From Pseudomonas argentinensis (GTDB taxonomy: Bacteria; Pseudomonadota; Gammaproteobacteria; Pseudomonadales; Pseudomonadaceae): DNA of 64,000 nt. This document shows positions 61,847 to 64,000 of the stretch, in pieces (position 1 is the first letter of the stretch; every line of letters begins with the position of its first letter). A model generated the notes under the pieces. It was not told the DNA's origin, did not search any database, and saw only the letters and a list, made by a program, of their open reading frames with translations. The stretch lies in NCBI RefSeq assembly GCF_001839655.2, contig NZ_CP056087.1, forward strand, positions 4,278,001-4,342,000, read 5' to 3'. Position numbers and translations under genes: made by a program.

Positions 61847-62800
61847 TCAGTAACCCAATTCAGGATCGACTTGATGGTTCAGCGGCCTGCCGGTCTGCAG
61901 GCGGTGCAGGTTGTCGGCGATCTGCCGGGCGATGCAGGCGTCGGAGGCCGCTGACGCCATATGCGGGGTGACCCACACGCCCGGCGTCTGCCAGAGCGGT
62001 GAGTCGCGGTGCAGGGGCTCCTCGGCGAACACGTCCAGCAATGCGCCGCGCAGCTGATCACTGGCCAGGGCGTCGAGCAGGTCGGCCTCGACCAGGTGCT
62101 CGCCGCGGCCGCAGTTGATCAGCGCCGCGCCCGGGGCCATATGGGCGAACAGGTGGCGGTCGAGCAGGCCGCGTGTGGTGGCGGTCAGCGGAAGCAGGTT
62201 GACCAGCAGGTCCAGGCCATCGAGAAAGCCGGGCAAGGCCTCGGCACCGGCAAAGGTGGCGATGCCTTCCAGTCCTCGGGATGTGCGCGCCCAGCCACGC
62301 ACCCCATAACCGGCCAAGGCCAGCCGCGTGGCCACCGGCGTGCCGATGGCGCCCAGGCCCATGACACCGACCCGATAATCCCGCGCGGCGCGCTGTACCG
62401 GTCGCTGCCATTGCTGGCTCGCGCGACCGTTGACCACCTGGTCGAAACCGCGGTGAAAATGCAGCACGCCCCAATGCACATATTCGGCCATGCCCTGGGA
62501 GTGGTCGGGGTCGACCACCCGGCAAATGGGCAGCCCGGCAGGCCTGGAGCGATCATGCTCGAGGTGGTCGACACCCGAGCCGATCGAGTGGATCAGCCGC
62601 AGGGCCGGCAAGCGACCCAGGCTGCCTTCGGCGGGGTACCAGCAGGCCGCGACCTGGGCCCGTTCGGCGCCTGGCTCATCGGGGCGCAGTGCCCTGAGTT
62701 CGGGGGCATGGCGGGCGAATACCTCGGCGAGCCAGTCCTCGAGGGGCCGCTCGCGGCACAGCAGCACCACGCTGGGCAGGGGTTCAGCGGCACCAGTCAT
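61847..62800 (-). CDS. D-isomer 2-hydroxyacid dehydrogenase (GhrA-like)
   Basis: A 317-residue NAD(P)H-dependent reductase. The cofactor motif is VGVMGLGAIGTPVATRLALA. Catalytic R, E and H of the family appear in INCGRGEHLVEADLLDAL and LHRDSPLWQTPGVWVTPHMA. Its IHSIGSGVDHL start of the cleft is typical of glyoxylate/hydroxypyruvate reductase A. The likely reaction reduces a small 2-oxoacid. Its start lies within the last codons of the class II aldolase gene (17-base overlap). Confidence 0.92.
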   Translation of the reverse strand: MTGAAEPLPSVVLLCRERPLEDWLAEVFARHAPELRALRPDEPGAERAQVAACWYPAEGSLGRLPALRLIHSIGSGVDHLEHDRSRPAGLPICRVVDPDHSQGMAEYVHWGVLHFHRGFDQVVNGRASQQWQRPVQRAARDYRVGVMGLGAIGTPVATRLALAGYGVRGWARTSRGLEGIATFAGAEALPGFLDGLDLLVNLLPLTATTRGLLDRHLFAHMAPGAALINCGRGEHLVEADLLDALASDQLRGALLDVFAEEPLHRDSPLWQTPGVWVTPHMASAASDACIARQIADNLHRLQTGRPLNHQVDPELGY

Positions 62801-63539
62801 CGCGCTGCTCCTCGATCAGGCTAAGGGCGGCCTGCCAGGCCAGGTCGATGATGCCGTCGATGCCATCGCGGGCGAATTGCGCCGCGGTATGCCGACAGAC
62901 TTCCTCGCTGGGAATGTTCAGCGCCACGCCTGCCGCCATGGCCTGGATCTGCGCCTGGCAGGCGCGCTCCAGGAAATAGATCTCGTGAAAAGCGTGGGCC
63001 ACGCTCTGCCCGCCCGCCAGCAGGCCGTGGTTGCGCAGGATCATCGCCTTGTGGCTGCCCAGGTCCGCTACCAGGCGCACGCGCTCTTCCAGCGACAGGG
63101 CGATGCCTTCATAAGTGTGGTACGCCAGGTTGCCATGGAACTTCAGCGCGTGCTGGGTCAGCGGCAGCAGGCCGTCACGCTGGGCCGCCACCGCCATGCC
63201 GGCGGCGGTATGGGTGTGCACGATGCAGCGCATGTCCGGGCGGGCTTCGTGGATCGCCGAATGGATGACGAAACCGGCGGCGTTGACCCGCCGCTCGCCA
63301 CCCAGGGGATCCACCACGTTGCCCTGCAGGTCGATCAGCACCAGGTCGCTGGCGCGCATCTTCTCGAAGGCCACGCCGTAGCGGTTGATCAGGAAGTGAT
63401 GCGCCGGCCCCGGCACCCGCAGGGTGATGTGGGTGTCGATCAGGTCGGTCATGCGGTAGTGGGCGACCAGCCGGTACAGGGCGGCCAGCTCGCAGCGCGC
63501 CTGCCATTCGGCATCGCTGATGATCTCGGGCTTGCTCAT
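62784..63539 (-). CDS. Class II aldolase/adducin family protein
   Basis: A 251-residue zinc aldolase-fold protein. DLIDTHITLRVPGPAHHFLI holds the phosphate-loop region, HTHTAAG and LRNHGLLAGG the zinc histidines, and IHEARPDM lies between. It begins at the ATG at 63539, which overlaps the MFS stop. The family includes fuculose-, ribulose- and oxo-acid-processing aldolases, epimerases and decarboxylases. Paired with a 2-hydroxyacid dehydrogenase and MFS importer, it probably works in a small hydroxy/oxo-acid catabolic route. Confidence 0.92.
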   Translation of the reverse strand: MSKPEIISDAEWQARCELAALYRLVAHYRMTDLIDTHITLRVPGPAHHFLINRYGVAFEKMRASDLVLIDLQGNVVDPLGGERRVNAAGFVIHSAIHEARPDMRCIVHTHTAAGMAVAAQRDGLLPLTQHALKFHGNLAYHTYEGIALSLEERVRLVADLGSHKAMILRNHGLLAGGQSVAHAFHEIYFLERACQAQIQAMAAGVALNIPSEEVCRHTAAQFARDGIDGIIDLAWQAALSLIEEQRDDWCR

Positions 63540-64000
63540 GGGCTCACGACCTCCGGGCTGGACGGGCCAAGATGGCGGCGCTCTTCGGCGCGCAGGCGCG
63601 ACAGGCCGATCACGCCGACCAGCGACATCAGGGCCAGCACGCTGAAGAACAGCGCCAGCGGCAGCCACTGCCCGGCGAACTGTCCGGCCAGGTAGGTGCC
63701 GATCAGCGGCGTGAGGCCGCCGGTCAGGCCGCTGCCCAGTTGATAGGCGATGGAAATGCCCGAGTAGCGAACCTGGGCGGTAAAGGCCTCGGCCATGTAG
63801 CCGGCGATCGCCGAATACAGCGCCGCCAGCAGCAACACGGCCAGGGCGATACCGGCGGTCATGTAGATCAGGTTGCCGGTCTGCACGAGCAGGAACATCG
63901 GGTACGGCACCAGCATGCACAGCGCCGCCACCCACGTCAGGAAACGCCCTTCACCGAAGCGTTCGGCCAGCAGTGCCGAGCATGGCTGGGAGAGGAACTG
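63536..64000 (-). CDS. MFS transporter, N-terminal part outside window
   Basis: The frame is open to the right edge, showing about 154 C-terminal residues: loop CSALLAERFGEGRF and four or five membrane helices (LCMLVPYPMFLLVQTGNLIY, GIALAVLLLAALYSAIAGYM, LALFFSVLALMSLVGVIGLS). The segment MAEAFTAQVRYSGISIAYQL is typical of the metabolite:H+ symporter (ProP/KgtP-like) group. Stop overlaps the aldolase start (63536-63539), so it is first in this operon and likely imports the substrate. Confidence 0.88.
   Translation of the reverse strand, partial: QFLSQPCSALLAERFGEGRFLTWVAALCMLVPYPMFLLVQTGNLIYMTAGIALAVLLLAALYSAIAGYMAEAFTAQVRYSGISIAYQLGSGLTGGLTPLIGTYLAGQFAGQWLPLALFFSVLALMSLVGVIGLSRLRAEERRHLGPSSPEVVSP

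Overview
The window looks like chromosome of a Pseudomonas-type gammaproteobacterium. It is GC-rich, carries the complete aerobic nicotinate pathway (nic) in the arrangement known from Pseudomonas putida, has an OprD-family porin, a kdpFABCDE set, many LysR/AraC regulators, and short palindromic repeats of the kind scattered through Pseudomonas genomes. I found no rRNA, tRNA or CRISPR array. Calls rest on reading translations and motifs by eye; no database search was run.

Layout. 1-4327: two PAS/GAF sensor proteins on the minus strand, the first cut by the window edge. 4615-6753: a LysR regulator divergent from an NTF2-like/SDR pair. 6840-8788: an acetyltransferase remnant, then nhaA behind a long leader. 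8996-22357: the nic regulon. nicC-D-E-F-T-P (minus) and nicX-R (plus) diverge from one control region; nicA-B (plus) faces nicS (minus). Nicotinate enters through NicP/NicT and is hydroxylated by NicAB, converted by NicC to 2,5-dihydroxypyridine, cleaved by NicX, then passed through NicD, NicF and NicE to fumarate. 22435-22648 is a 214-bp inverted-repeat element. 22664-24689: a GlxA-type regulator divergent from rhodanese and GNAT genes. 24705-32684: a broken resolvase remnant abutting kdpE, then kdpE-D-C-B-A and a 29-codon kdpF.

33097-34868: LysR and a TauE/SafE permease. 34883-41422: a same-strand run of TonB-dependent receptor, beta-propeller phytase lipoprotein, TolQ-like, TolR-like and TonB proteins, facing a secreted metallophosphatase at 41859. 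Together these look like a self-contained organic-phosphate (phytate) scavenging locus. 43331-46217: a degenerate GGDEF membrane protein translationally coupled to an AraC regulator, and a SUFU-like protein. 46398-50703: a tightly overlapping six-gene operon (ketopantoate-reductase-like, VOC, MaoC, CaiB/BaiF, AroE-like, AroQ) with a divergent LysR. I cannot assign its pathway, and it is the best candidate here for undescribed metabolism.

51735-58557: another GlxA-type regulator, a two-domain Nudix hydrolase, a palindrome-rich repeat block, a small lipoprotein, a TerC/Alx membrane protein with a leader hairpin, an AraC regulator divergent from two small exported proteins, and an OsmC protein. 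58821-64000: a lipoprotein sugar dehydrogenase with a DUF2231-like membrane partner, an acetylpolyamine-amidohydrolase-type deacetylase, a D-2-hydroxyacid dehydrogenase, a class II aldolase, and an MFS transporter cut by the right edge.
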